This document shows, in pieces, positions 35,679 through 43,892 of a stretch of 64,000 bases of DNA. The notes under the pieces are model-generated. The model worked only from the letters and a program-made list of their open reading frames with translations, was not told the DNA's origin and searched no databases. The position numbers were made by a program, and so were the translations under genes. The stretch covers positions 682,001-746,000 of the forward strand of contig NZ_BCWV01000002.1 of assembly GCF_001894765.1 (NCBI RefSeq), given 5' to 3'. Within the stretch, counting starts at the first letter, position 1. The number at the start of each line of letters is the position of its first letter. The DNA comes from Rhodococcoides corynebacterioides NBRC 14404 (GTDB taxonomy: Bacteria > Actinomycetota > Actinomycetes > Mycobacteriales > Mycobacteriaceae).

Positions 35679-36815
35679 TCAGAGGTGACGCGTGGTGTCG
35701 ATGCCGAGGCTCATGCCGGCCAGCCCACGACTGCGAACGGACAGCTTCTCTGCGACCTCGGTGAGGGCACGAGCGGCCGGAGTCTCCGGGGCGCCGAGGA
35801 CGATCGGTACGCCCTCGTCCCCGCCCTCGCGCACTGCGGTGTCCAAGGGGATCTGCCCGAGCAGCGGAACCTTCGCGCCGACGGCGGTGGTGAGGCGGTC
35901 GGCCACGGCCTGCCCGCCACCGGTGCCGAAGACGTCCATGCGCGTGCCGTCGGGCAGCTCGAGCCAGGACATGTTCTCCACGACACCGACCACTCGCTGG
36001 CGGGTCTGCAGGGCAATGGCGCCCGCACGCTCGGCCACCTCGGCTGCCGCCTGCTGCGGGGTGGTGACCACGAGGATCTCCGCGCCGGGGATGAGCTGCG
36101 CCACCGAGATCGCGACGTCACCGGTGCCCGGCGGCAGGTCCAGCAGCAGGATGTCGAGATCGCCCCAGAACACGTCGGCGAGGAACTGCTGCAGTGCACG
36201 GTGCAGCATGGGGCCTCGCCACACGACCGGAGTGTTGCCCTGGGTGAACTGGGCGATCGAGATCATCTTCACCTCGTGCGCCACGGGCGGCATGATCATC
36301 CGCTCGACCTGCGTCGGGCGCGCATCGGTTCCGAGCATGCGGGGCACCGAGTGGCCGTAGATGTCCGCGTCGAGCACTCCGACGGACAAGCCCTTCGCAG
36401 CCATCGCCGCCGCGAGATTGACGGTGACGGAGGACTTTCCGACTCCGCCCTTCCCCGAGGCGACCGCGTAGACGCGTGTCAGCGAACCCGGCTGGGCGAA
36501 CGGAATGACCGGCTCCGCCGAATCGCCGCGCAACGACTTCCGCAGTTCGGTGCGCTGCTCGTCGTTCATCACGTCGAGCTCGACGCGGATCTCGCCGACG
36601 CCGGCGACGTCGGCGACGGCGGTCCGCACTCGATCGCTGATCTCGGTCTTCATCGGGCAGCCGGCGGTGGTGAGGTAGATGCCGACGTCGACCGACCCGT
36701 CGTCACCGACAGCGACGCTCTTGACCATGCCGAGTTCGGTGATGGGCTTGCGAATCTCGGGGTCGTTCACACGCGCGAGCGCGCTGCGGACGTCCGATTC
36801 GATGACTGCGGGCAT
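35679..36815 (-). CDS. mrp: Mrp/ApbC-family Fe-S cluster carrier ATPase
   Basis: Mrp proteins carry and insert iron-sulfur clusters. The 378-residue protein has an N-terminal MIP18/DUF59 domain (residues 5-90, with GCPM at 52-55) and a P-loop ATPase with the deviant Walker A SGKGGVGKSS at 120-129, LDADIYGHSVPRM near 150, and LLDLPPGTGDVAIS near 222. The C-terminal CxxC of many Mrp proteins is absent; Cys53 is the only cysteine I see. ATG 36815 has no Shine-Dalgarno but a TACCAT box 6 nt upstream. It converges with the HNH gene, 6 nt apart, and matches Rv1229c in location. Confidence 0.94.
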   Translation of the reverse strand: MPAVIESDVRSALARVNDPEIRKPITELGMVKSVAVGDDGSVDVGIYLTTAGCPMKTEISDRVRTAVADVAGVGEIRVELDVMNDEQRTELRKSLRGDSAEPVIPFAQPGSLTRVYAVASGKGGVGKSSVTVNLAAAMAAKGLSVGVLDADIYGHSVPRMLGTDARPTQVERMIMPPVAHEVKMISIAQFTQGNTPVVWRGPMLHRALQQFLADVFWGDLDILLLDLPPGTGDVAISVAQLIPGAEILVVTTPQQAAAEVAERAGAIALQTRQRVVGVVENMSWLELPDGTRMDVFGTGGGQAVADRLTTAVGAKVPLLGQIPLDTAVREGGDEGVPIVLGAPETPAARALTEVAEKLSVRSRGLAGMSLGIDTTRHL

Positions 36816-36821
36816 GACCCG

Positions 36822-36827
36822 ATGGTA
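36822..36827 (-). promoter_or_regulatory. candidate -10 box of mrp, leaderless
   Basis: Minus strand TACCAT (36827 to 36822), then CGGGTC, then ATG 36815; it lies just before the stop codon of the upstream transglycosylase gene. Confidence 0.45.
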
Positions 36828-36834
36828 TGCGTGA

Positions 36835-37683
36835 CTAGTGGATGCGAGGCAGGTCGCCCTCGGCCGGAGCGATTCCGGTGGAGTAGGCGACGGACCACGC
36901 CACCACGTTGGCGACGTACGCCATCGAGTTGTTGTAGCGCAGGACGGCCTGCGTGACCTGGACGGGATCGGCCATGTTCAGGCCCCCGTCGCAGAGATAC
37001 TTCCCGGTGGTGGCAGCGCTGTCGAAGAGATTCTGCGGGTCTGCCTTGCCGTCGCCGTTGCCGTCGGTGGCGTACCGCTTCCACGTCTCGGGCAGGAACT
37101 GCATGGGTCCGACCGCCCGGTCGTAGACAGGGTCACCGTCGAGCGCGCCGCCGTCGGTGTCGTAGATCACGTTGTTGCCGGCCAGGCTGCCGTCGAGACG
37201 CGGTCCGAGGATGGGTTCGAGCAAGGTGCCGTCCGGGGCGACCTTGCCGTCGTTGGCGTGAGTCGACTCGACGCGGCCGATGCCGGCGAGGAGGGACCAG
37301 GACATGTTGCACCCCGGAAGCGTCTCGTGCAGGAGCCGCTCCGCGTTGCGGTAGGCCTCGACGTTGACGGCCGGCACGCCCAGCGGGGATGCGACGACGC
37401 TCTCCGGCAACGCGGGGCCGGGATCGACGACGGGTGCAGGCGCGGGCTCGGGCGCCGGCGGCGGTGTCTCCGAGCTGGTGGGGGCGGCGATCGGAGTGGC
37501 CTCGATGCGGCTCGCGTCCAACGGCACCTCGTGGGATGCGGCGCGAGTCTGCAGGAACGGGATGTCGGCGCCGGCCGCGTAACTGCTGGCGACGGCAATG
37601 CCGCCGGCGGGGAGCAGGCCGGTCAACGCGATCACCGAATTCCTGCGTAGTGCGGAAGTCGATTTCTTGCGATGCCGACCCAC
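36835..37683 (-). CDS. exported lytic transglycosylase, MltB-like (Rv1230c-like)
   Basis: Lytic transglycosylases cleave peptidoglycan to 1,6-anhydro-muropeptides. The 282-residue protein has an N-terminal RHRKK basic segment and hydrophobic stretch (about residues 17-37, signal anchor), a Pro/Ala-rich spacer, and a C-terminal SLT_2/MltB domain (about 105-270). The catalytic Glu is in GIGRVESTHAN near residue 139, and DRAVGPMQFLPETWKRYATD, NGDGKADPQNLFD and TTGKYLC follow, as in family GH103. The start is GTG 37683 with AGGAGGT six nt upstream. It is a paralog of the next gene upstream on the same strand. The stop is 19 nt before the mrp start. Confidence 0.88.
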   Translation of the reverse strand: MGRHRKKSTSALRRNSVIALTGLLPAGGIAVASSYAAGADIPFLQTRAASHEVPLDASRIEATPIAAPTSSETPPPAPEPAPAPVVDPGPALPESVVASPLGVPAVNVEAYRNAERLLHETLPGCNMSWSLLAGIGRVESTHANDGKVAPDGTLLEPILGPRLDGSLAGNNVIYDTDGGALDGDPVYDRAVGPMQFLPETWKRYATDGNGDGKADPQNLFDSAATTGKYLCDGGLNMADPVQVTQAVLRYNNSMAYVANVVAWSVAYSTGIAPAEGDLPRIH

Positions 37684-37793
37684 TGATGTACCTCCTCGCC
37701 GCTCACCGGACTCGTGATCCGCGAGCGACTGCTCCGACGTGTAACTGCCGGGAGCGAGGGTACCGTATCCGTTGCCGTTCTGTTATCCGGCCG

Positions 37794-38891
37794 TTATGGA
37801 GTGGGTGCGGTGCTGTCCGTGACGGGCGGTGCGGTCGCGGCCTCGGCGGGCGGAGCCGGTGGGCAGAGCAGGCACGGGATGACCGGAAGCTCGAACGTGG
37901 GCAGCGGCGGCAACCCCTCGATCCCGAACGCCGGCGGCGCCGTGGTGGTGGCAGGAGTCAAGGTCGTCGGCAGCGCGCTCGTCGTGGTCGGGTCGGTACC
38001 CGGCGCGACGTCGGCGGCTCCGGGCGCGGCCGCGGCGATCGCGAGCGCGTCCACCGGCGACGGGATCGGCGTCGCGTCCCCGATGCGTCCGGGAACCGGG
38101 CTGGCACCGCCGGAGTAGGCGGCCGACCAGGACAGCACGTTCGCGGTGTACGCGGCCGAGTTGTTGTAGCGCATGACGGCCGCCGTCGCGTCGGCGGCCT
38201 TGGTCATGTCGAGGCCGCCCGAACACAGATACTTGCCCGCGGCCGCGGCGGCGTCGAACACGTTGTTGGGGTCGGCCTTGCCGTCGTCGTTGCCGTCGGT
38301 GGCGTAGCCCGCCCACGTCGACGGGATGAACTGCATCGGTCCGACGGCGCGATCGTGCGTCGAATTGCCGTCCAGCGCACCGCCGTCCGAGTCGGTGATG
38401 ACCGCGTCGGCTGCAGACCGGCCGTCGAGGGGCGGTCCGAGGATCGGCGTCAGGGTGGTGCCGGCGACATCGGTGCGGCCACCGCCCGCGTGACCGGACT
38501 CGATGCGGCCGATGGCGGCGAGCAGGTGCCACGGAAGCTTGCATCCGGGCGTCGTGACCGCCGTGCGGGCCTCGGCGGCGCGGTACGCCTGAAGAACGAG
38601 TTCCGGAATGCCGAGGGCTCCGACCAGAATGTTCGGCGCCGGTGCCCCGGCCGCCGTCACCGGAGCGCCGGCGGCTGCGGCCGGAGCCGGGGAACGGAAC
38701 GTGGTCGCCGACCGCTCGGGCGGGTCGACGAGGCCCACGGCGGTGTCGCGCGAGGGCACGGGTGCTGCGGCGACGACAGCCGTCGGGGGTGCCGCGAAGC
38801 GGTTCGCGGAGCTGGGCGTGGCCGCACCGGCCGCCACGGTGACCGCTCCGAGCAGGAGCACGGACGCACTCACGACGCCGCCGACTCGCAT
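37794..38891 (-). CDS. exported lytic transglycosylase, MltB-like, with long Pro/Thr-rich tail
   Basis: A 365-residue paralog of the neighbouring transglycosylase. It has a signal peptide (MRVGGVVSASVLLLGAVTVA, then AGA-A cleavage near residue 25), an Ala/Pro spacer, the GH103 domain with catalytic Glu in AIGRIESGHAGG near residue 132 and DRAVGPMQFIPSTWAGYATD plus NDDGKADPNNVFD, and a C-terminal 110-residue Ala/Thr/Pro-rich tail with a CLLC motif near the end. The tail is absent from the paralog and may span or bind the cell wall. ATG 38891 follows GGTGGGGG about 9 nt upstream; GTG 38897 and TTG 38900 are also possible. Confidence 0.86.
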   Translation of the reverse strand: MRVGGVVSASVLLLGAVTVAAGAATPSSANRFAAPPTAVVAAAPVPSRDTAVGLVDPPERSATTFRSPAPAAAAGAPVTAAGAPAPNILVGALGIPELVLQAYRAAEARTAVTTPGCKLPWHLLAAIGRIESGHAGGGRTDVAGTTLTPILGPPLDGRSAADAVITDSDGGALDGNSTHDRAVGPMQFIPSTWAGYATDGNDDGKADPNNVFDAAAAAGKYLCSGGLDMTKAADATAAVMRYNNSAAYTANVLSWSAAYSGGASPVPGRIGDATPIPSPVDALAIAAAAPGAADVAPGTDPTTTSALPTTLTPATTTAPPAFGIEGLPPLPTFELPVIPCLLCPPAPPAEAATAPPVTDSTAPTP

Positions 38892-38957
38892 ACGCACCAA
38901 CCCCCACCGATCACCGTGCGCGCGTTCGGCAGGACCCGATGCGCACTGTGACCGAGG

Positions 38958-39530
38958 TTACCGTCGCGTGTCCTCGCTGTGGTCGAAACGAGTCTGTTCG
39001 TCCGGTTCCTCGACACGACGTCGCGACTTCTTGCGCGGGCGATCGTCCGCGAGCGACGGATCGGCGAGCACGGCCTTGAGATCGTCGAGCTCGCGACGGA
39101 GATAGTCGCGCGTGGCCACCTCGCCCACGGCGATTCGGAGGGCCGCCAGCTCGCGAGCGAGGAACTCGGTGTCCGCCTTGGTCTGCGCGGCGCGGGCGCG
39201 GTCCTCCTCGAGCGAGACACGGTCGCGGTCGTCCTGTCGGTTCTGCGCGAGCAGGATCAGCGGCGCGGCGTACGCGGCCTGCGTCGAGAACGCCAGATTC
39301 AACAGGATGAACGGATACGGATCCCATTGGAGGCTGAGCGCGAAGACGTTCAGCAGAATCCAGACCACCACGATGATGGTCTGGATCGCCAGGTACCGGC
39401 CCGTGCCGAGGAACCGTGCGACGTTCTCGCCCGTCCGACCGATCGCGTCGACGTCGATGTCCACCCGGAATCGGCGAGAACCGCGCGGGGTGTCCAGCCG
39501 CTGCCGCGCGGAGATGCCCCCGTCAGTCAT
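38958..39530 (-). CDS. DUF1003 membrane protein (Rv1231c-like)
   Basis: A 190-residue protein with two adjacent membrane helices (about residues 47-66 and 76-97) separated by a WDPYPFILLNL loop, which is the DUF1003 signature, and a C-terminal cytoplasmic coiled-coil region (QNRQDDRDRVSLEEDRARAA to about residue 165) with a basic end. DUF1003 proteins are often beside magnesium- or stress-related genes; function is unknown. ATG 39530 lies inside the last codons of the MgtE-N/CBS gene (8-nt overlap), so the pair is co-translated as in Rv1231c-Rv1232c. Confidence 0.85.
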   Translation of the reverse strand: MTDGGISARQRLDTPRGSRRFRVDIDVDAIGRTGENVARFLGTGRYLAIQTIIVVVWILLNVFALSLQWDPYPFILLNLAFSTQAAYAAPLILLAQNRQDDRDRVSLEEDRARAAQTKADTEFLARELAALRIAVGEVATRDYLRRELDDLKAVLADPSLADDRPRKKSRRRVEEPDEQTRFDHSEDTRR

Positions 39531-40800
39531 GGCCCACGTGCTCCTGTTCGCGCCAGTCGTCCGGCAGTAGATGGTCGAGGACGTCGTCGACGGTCACGGC
39601 GCCGATGAGGTGCTCCTGTTCGTCGACCACCGGACCGCAGACGAGGTTGTACGCGGCGAAGTAGCGAGTCACCGCGCCCAGGCCGTCGTCGGGAGACAGG
39701 CTCGAGAGCGTGGTGTCGATGACCCCGCCGACCAAGGATGCCGGGGGTTCTCGCAGCAGCTGTTGCAGATGCACGCACCCGAGATAGCGGCCGGTGGGCG
39801 TCGCGGTGGGCGGACGGACCACGAAGACCAACGACGCGAGGGCGGGCGTCAGGTCCGGATTGCGCACGCGGGCGAGTGCCTCGGCCACCGTCGCCGAGGC
39901 GTTGAGCACCACCGGCTCCGGGGTCATGAGACCGCCGGCGGTGTCGGGGGAGTGCTCGAGCAGCCGTCGGACCGGCTCGGAGTCCTGCGGATCCATCAGT
40001 CGCAGCAGCGCTTCGGCCTCGGGTTCGGGCAGCTCGCCCAGGAGATCGGCCGCGTCGTCCGGATCCATGGCCTCGAGGACGTCGGCCGCGCGGCCGGGCT
40101 CGAGGGTCTGCACCAGATCGATCTGATCGTCGTCGGGCATCTCCTGGATGACGTCCGCGAGCCGCTGGTCGTCGAGCGCGAACGCGACCTCGAGGCGCCG
40201 CTTCTCCGGCAGGTCGCGGATCGCGTCCGCCACGTCCGCCGGCCGCAACCCGTCGAACTGGGCGAGAAGCTGCGAGACGCCCTGGCCCGGCTGGGACAGG
40301 TCCATCTGCGTCAGCCCCTGGACGTTCTGCCAGTCGATGACGTGCATGCTGCCGCGTCGGCCCAGGCGTGTCCGGTGCGGTCGGACCGCGACGCGCGAGA
40401 CCACCCAGTCGCGCGAGCGGGTCTGCTCGATCCCCAGATCGACGACGACGGCGTCCACGCCGTGCAGGTCCTCGGCGTCCGGATCGTCGGTGCGCACCTT
40501 CGAGTCCAGGACCTGGGCGAGAGCGAGGACCTCGCCGGTGCGTTGCGTGAAGCGCCGCATACTGACGTTCCCCGTGGTCAGCGTGACCGACGTCGGTTCG
40601 ATCGCGGTGACGCGCAGCATGGGCACGAAAATCTTTCGCCGGGTGGCCAGCTCCACCACCAGGCCCAGGACACGCGGCTGTTGTCGGCCGATGCGCACGG
40701 TGATCACGATGTCGCGGACACGACCGATCGACTCACCGTCGGGTCCGAGCACCACCAGACCCGCGAGTCGAGCAGCGAACACCTTGTTCACAGCAGCCAT
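39523..40800 (-). CDS. PRC-barrel, MgtE N-terminal and CBS-domain protein (Rv1232c-like)
   Basis: The 425-residue protein begins with a PRC-barrel-like region (about residues 8-90), a second similar repeat (VDAVVVDLGIEQTRSRDWVV, about 125-160), then an MgtE N domain of helical repeats (about 210-300, with ADVADAIRDLPEKRRLEVAF and AADVLEAMDPDDAADLLGEL) and a pair of CBS domains (about 310-425). The membrane transport part of MgtE is missing, so it may sense magnesium or nucleotides for its DUF1003 partner rather than transport. ATG 40800 has a TACTCT box 8 nt upstream and no ribosome binding site. Divergent from the CitE-like gene, 58 nt between starts. Confidence 0.88.
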   Translation of the reverse strand: MAAVNKVFAARLAGLVVLGPDGESIGRVRDIVITVRIGRQQPRVLGLVVELATRRKIFVPMLRVTAIEPTSVTLTTGNVSMRRFTQRTGEVLALAQVLDSKVRTDDPDAEDLHGVDAVVVDLGIEQTRSRDWVVSRVAVRPHRTRLGRRGSMHVIDWQNVQGLTQMDLSQPGQGVSQLLAQFDGLRPADVADAIRDLPEKRRLEVAFALDDQRLADVIQEMPDDDQIDLVQTLEPGRAADVLEAMDPDDAADLLGELPEPEAEALLRLMDPQDSEPVRRLLEHSPDTAGGLMTPEPVVLNASATVAEALARVRNPDLTPALASLVFVVRPPTATPTGRYLGCVHLQQLLREPPASLVGGVIDTTLSSLSPDDGLGAVTRYFAAYNLVCGPVVDEQEHLIGAVTVDDVLDHLLPDDWREQEHVGHD

Positions 40801-40808
40801 GGAACGCA

Positions 40809-40814
40809 AGAGTA
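40809..40814 (-). promoter_or_regulatory. candidate -10 box of the MgtE-N/CBS gene, leaderless
   Basis: Minus strand TACTCT (40814 to 40809), then 8 nt, then ATG 40800. Confidence 0.4.
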
Positions 40815-40845
40815 GACGGACCGTCCGACCTGCCCGACGGGTGAC

Positions 40846-40851
40846 TAGGGT
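40846..40851 (+). promoter_or_regulatory. candidate -10 box of the CitE-like gene, leaderless
   Basis: TAGGGT at 40846-40851, then 7 nt, then GTG 40859. Confidence 0.45.
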
Positions 40852-40858
40852 CGGCGCC

Positions 40859-41839
40859 GTGACCCTTCCCTCCGACCGGTCGACGCTGCTCCGGCGGTCC
40901 GTCCTGGCCGTACCCGGCAGCAACCCGTCGATGATGAGCAAGGCGCGCGGTCTGCCCGCCGACGCGGTGTTCCTCGATCTCGAGGATGCGGTGGCGCCGG
41001 CGGCCAAGGTCGCGGCGCGCGCCTCGGTGGTGGAGGCCCTGCGTGCCGACGACTGGGGGTCGCAGCGCCGGATGGTGCGCGTCAACGACTGGACCACCGC
41101 GCACACCCTGCGGGACCTGACCGACGTGGTCGGACCCGCGGGCGGTCGGGTCGAGGTGATCGTGCTGCCGAAGGTCCGCTCGGCCGGCGAGGTGCAGGCC
41201 GTGGACCTGATCCTCACCCAACTCGAGCGCGAACACGACCTGCCCGTCGGGGCCATCGGCATCGACGCCCAGATCGAGGACGCGCGCGGACTCCTGCACG
41301 TCGACGCGATCGCCGGCGCGTCCCCGCGGGTCGAGGCGTTGGTCTTCGGCCCCGGCGACTTCATGGCGGACATCGGCATGCGCACTCTCACCGTGGGTGC
41401 GCAGCCGCCGGGCCTCGCGCACGGCGACGCCTATCACCACGTCCTGATGTCCATCCTCGTCGCGGCGCGCTCGCACGGGATCGCCGCCGTCGACGGGCCG
41501 TGGGTCCAGGTGCGCGATGCGGAGGGCTTCGCGGCCTCGGCACGGCACGCGGCGGCTCTCGGCTACGACGGCAAGTGGGTGCTGCACCCGACCCAGATCG
41601 CCGCCGCCAACGAGATCTTCGCGCCGCGGCAGGACGATTTCGACCGTGCGGTGGCGATCGTGGAGGCGTACGCGCGACACCTCTCGGCCGAGGGTGGGCA
41701 TCGCGGTGCGGTCATGGTCGGCGACGAGATGGTCGACGAGGCCGGCCACCGCATCGCCCGGGCGGTCGCCGCGGCGGGGCGGGCCGCAGGGATGTCGGTC
41801 ACGGCCGAGGGCACGCCCGACGCTGACCGGGCACAATGA
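40859..41839 (+). CDS. CitE-like CoA-ester lyase (HpcH/HpaI aldolase family)
   Basis: A 326-residue TIM-barrel lyase of the citrate lyase beta-subunit-like family, which includes malyl-CoA and citramalyl-CoA lyases. Visible landmarks: RRSVLAVPGSNPSMMSKA near residue 10, LDLEDAVAP (metal/CoA region) near residue 40, RVNDW near residue 75, the acidic IDAQIEDARGLLHVD block with the metal-binding Glu near 140, and GPGDFMADIGM near 165, followed by GYDGKWVLHPTQ near 240. No citrate lyase alpha or gamma subunits are nearby, so it acts alone. GTG 40859 is fixed by the leaderless-type promoter. Substrate uncertain. Confidence 0.85.
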   Translation: MTLPSDRSTLLRRSVLAVPGSNPSMMSKARGLPADAVFLDLEDAVAPAAKVAARASVVEALRADDWGSQRRMVRVNDWTTAHTLRDLTDVVGPAGGRVEVIVLPKVRSAGEVQAVDLILTQLEREHDLPVGAIGIDAQIEDARGLLHVDAIAGASPRVEALVFGPGDFMADIGMRTLTVGAQPPGLAHGDAYHHVLMSILVAARSHGIAAVDGPWVQVRDAEGFAASARHAAALGYDGKWVLHPTQIAAANEIFAPRQDDFDRAVAIVEAYARHLSAEGGHRGAVMVGDEMVDEAGHRIARAVAAAGRAAGMSVTAEGTPDADRAQ

Positions 41840-41843
41840 CGGT

Positions 41844-42335
41844 ATGACGAATCCTCTGTCGCAGCCGGGTCGGCCCGGTCAGGGACTGCCCACACCGCCG
41901 TCGGGATGGCCCATCGGGTCCTACCCCACGTACGCCGAGGCGCAGCGCGCCGTCGACTACCTGTCCGATCAGGAGTTCTCGGTCCAGGACGTCACGATCG
42001 TCGGTGTGGACCTGATGCAGGTCGAGCGCGTCATCGGCCGACTCACCTGGCCGAAAGTCATTGGTGGGGGCATTCTCTCGGGTGCCTGGCTGGGCGTGTT
42101 CCTCGGTCTGATCCTGGCGATCATCACCAACACGAACTACGTCAGCGCCCTGCTCGTCGGCGTCCTCGGCGGCGTGGTGTTCGGCCTGATCTCGGCCTCC
42201 ATCCCGTACGCCGCGACGAAGGGTCAGCGCGACTTCGCCTCGACCATGCAGTTGGTCGCCGGTCGGTACGACGTCCTCTGCGAGCCGAAGACCGCCGAGA
42301 AGGCGCGGGATCTGTTGGCGCGACTGGCCATTTGA
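41844..42335 (+). CDS. general stress protein family membrane protein (Rv1234-like)
   Basis: The 163-residue protein has the general stress 17M-like region (YPTYAEAQRAVDYLSDQEFS and VTIVGVDLMQVERVIGRLT, residues 28-70), then two glycine-rich hydrophobic segments (about 74-96 and 100-122), and a soluble end (RYDVLCEPKTAEKARDLLAR). This is the family and location of Rv1234, directly before lpqY-sugABC. The start is ATG 41844 (4 nt after the CitE-like stop); a CACAAT box lies 6 nt upstream. A GC-rich hairpin follows the stop codon, separating it from the trehalose operon. Confidence 0.85.
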   Translation: MTNPLSQPGRPGQGLPTPPSGWPIGSYPTYAEAQRAVDYLSDQEFSVQDVTIVGVDLMQVERVIGRLTWPKVIGGGILSGAWLGVFLGLILAIITNTNYVSALLVGVLGGVVFGLISASIPYAATKGQRDFASTMQLVAGRYDVLCEPKTAEKARDLLARLAI

Positions 42336-42337
42336 CG

Positions 42338-42358
42338 GTCGGGGCGGCCCGCCCCGAC
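42338..42358 (+). terminator. hairpin terminator upstream of the trehalose-uptake operon
   Basis: GTCGGGGC (42338-42345), loop GGCCC, GCCCCGAC (42351-42358): an 8-bp perfect stem beginning 2 nt after the stop codon of the stress-protein gene. Confidence 0.6.
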
Positions 42359-42421
42359 GGTCCGTGTACCGAATGGGTCACGGACTTGTTCCAAGCCCCG
42401 ATTTTCCGTGCTGCTGTGGAC

Positions 42422-42442
42422 TAGGTTCCCCTTCGCAGGGAA
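42422..42442 (+). promoter_or_regulatory. candidate -10 box and inverted repeat of the lpqY-sugABC operon
   Basis: TAGGTT (42422-42427) fits TANNNT and overlaps an inverted repeat TTCCC-N7-GGGAA (42426-42442). Another small repeat CTTG-TTC-CAAG is at 42385-42395. The lpqY GTG is about 90 nt downstream, so this would be a normal leadered transcript. Confidence 0.35.
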
Positions 42443-42518
42443 TGCGTGTCCAACGAAGCACACGCTGCGGAGTCGGGGCCCCGTCCGGTGCCTTCCTTCT
42501 GCGGCAGAGGAGGCGGTC

Positions 42519-43892
42519 GTGCCGAAGAGGTACAGGGCGAGGAAACTCGCGGCGACGAGCGCCGCGGTGGTGGTGGCAGGCGGGCTGTTGGCGGGGTGTG
42601 GATCCTCGGACGACGGCGTCGTTCTCAGCTTCTACACCGCGGCCGACGGCGCCGAACAGTACGCCGCGGCAGCGCAGGCGTGCACCGAGCAGTCCGGCGG
42701 TCGGTATCGCGTGCAGCAGATGACGCTGCCCAAGAGCGCGAACGATCAACGGCTGCAGTTGGCCCGGCGACTGGCCGGCAACGATCGCTCCCTCGATCTG
42801 ATGACGCTCGACGTGGTGTGGACCGCGGAGTTCGCCGAGGCGGGGTGGGCTCTGCCCGTGCCCGACGATCTGTCGGCGAAGCTGCAGGACGGATCGGTGC
42901 TCGAGGGCCCGCTGGAGACGGCGCGGTGGTTGGACCCGGCGACCGGTGAGCGCACCAAGCTCTTCGCCGTTCCGCTGAACTCCAACACCCAGTTGCTGTG
43001 GTACCGGCCGGATCTCGTGCCGAACGGTCAGCCGCCCGCCACGTGGGACGACCTCATCGCCGTCGCCGGCGAGAACGCCGCGGCCGGCAAGCCCGCCGCG
43101 CTCGGTGTGCAGGCGAAGCAGTACGAGGGCTTCATGGTGTGGTTCAACACCCTCCTCGAGAGTGCCGGCGGTCAGGTGGTCGCCGAGGACGGCGTCACCC
43201 AGAACCTCAACGACACCCCCGAGCACCGGGCCGCGACCGAGAAGGCGCTGTCGATCATCAAGGCGGTCGCCACCGCGCCCGGCGCCGACCCGTCGGTCTC
43301 GCAGAGCGACGAGGGCACCGCTCGCCTCGGGGTCGAGGCCGGGAGCATGTTCGCCGAGGTCAACTACCCCTTCGTGCTCCCCGGTCTGAAGGAGAACGCC
43401 GCCGCCGGCGGCGTGTCCTTCCTCGACCTGTCGTCGGTGCCGGCGGATCAGCAGGACGCCGCGGTGAACGAGGTCTTCCGTAGCGCGCCGTACCCGGCTG
43501 TGCTCCCGGACAAGGACGCCGAGGTGACCATCGGTGGGTTCAACATCGGTGTCGCGAAGACCACGGAGCATCCCGACGAGGCGTGGGACGCGGTGGAGTG
43601 CTTGACCAACCGCGAGAACCAGCGCAACAACGCCGTCGAGGGCGGCGTGCCCCCGGTGATTCGCGAGCTCTACGACGATCCGGACTTCCAGGCCGCCTAC
43701 CCGGCGTGGGAGGGCGTGCTCGACTCGATCAACAAGGCGGCCGTGCGGCCGGTGTCGCCTGCCTACCAGGCGATCTCGATCCTCTTGACCGACGCGATGC
43801 ATCCGCCGCAGTCCATCGACCCGGTGGGTGACGTCGATCGTCTCGCCGACCTGGTGACGCAGGCCGTGAACTCGGAAGGGCTGATCCCGTGA
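42519..43892 (+). CDS. lpqY: trehalose-binding lipoprotein LpqY
   Basis: LpqY is the periplasmic-side binding protein of the SugABC importer that recovers trehalose released during mycolic-acid transfer. The 457-residue protein has a lipoprotein signal (basic PKRYRARK, hydrophobic core, lipobox LLAGC with Cys27) and the extracellular solute-binding family 1 fold, with SFYTAADGAEQY near residue 38, a PLNSNTQLLWYRPDLVP block near 150 and GGFNIGVAKTTEHPDEAWD near 338. GTG 42519 follows GAGGAGG and gives a correct signal peptide; longer frames upstream do not. The stop overlaps sugA (GTGA). The order lpqY-sugA-sugB-sugC equals Rv1235-Rv1238. Confidence 0.95.
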   Translation: MPKRYRARKLAATSAAVVVAGGLLAGCGSSDDGVVLSFYTAADGAEQYAAAAQACTEQSGGRYRVQQMTLPKSANDQRLQLARRLAGNDRSLDLMTLDVVWTAEFAEAGWALPVPDDLSAKLQDGSVLEGPLETARWLDPATGERTKLFAVPLNSNTQLLWYRPDLVPNGQPPATWDDLIAVAGENAAAGKPAALGVQAKQYEGFMVWFNTLLESAGGQVVAEDGVTQNLNDTPEHRAATEKALSIIKAVATAPGADPSVSQSDEGTARLGVEAGSMFAEVNYPFVLPGLKENAAAGGVSFLDLSSVPADQQDAAVNEVFRSAPYPAVLPDKDAEVTIGGFNIGVAKTTEHPDEAWDAVECLTNRENQRNNAVEGGVPPVIRELYDDPDFQAAYPAWEGVLDSINKAAVRPVSPAYQAISILLTDAMHPPQSIDPVGDVDRLADLVTQAVNSEGLIP

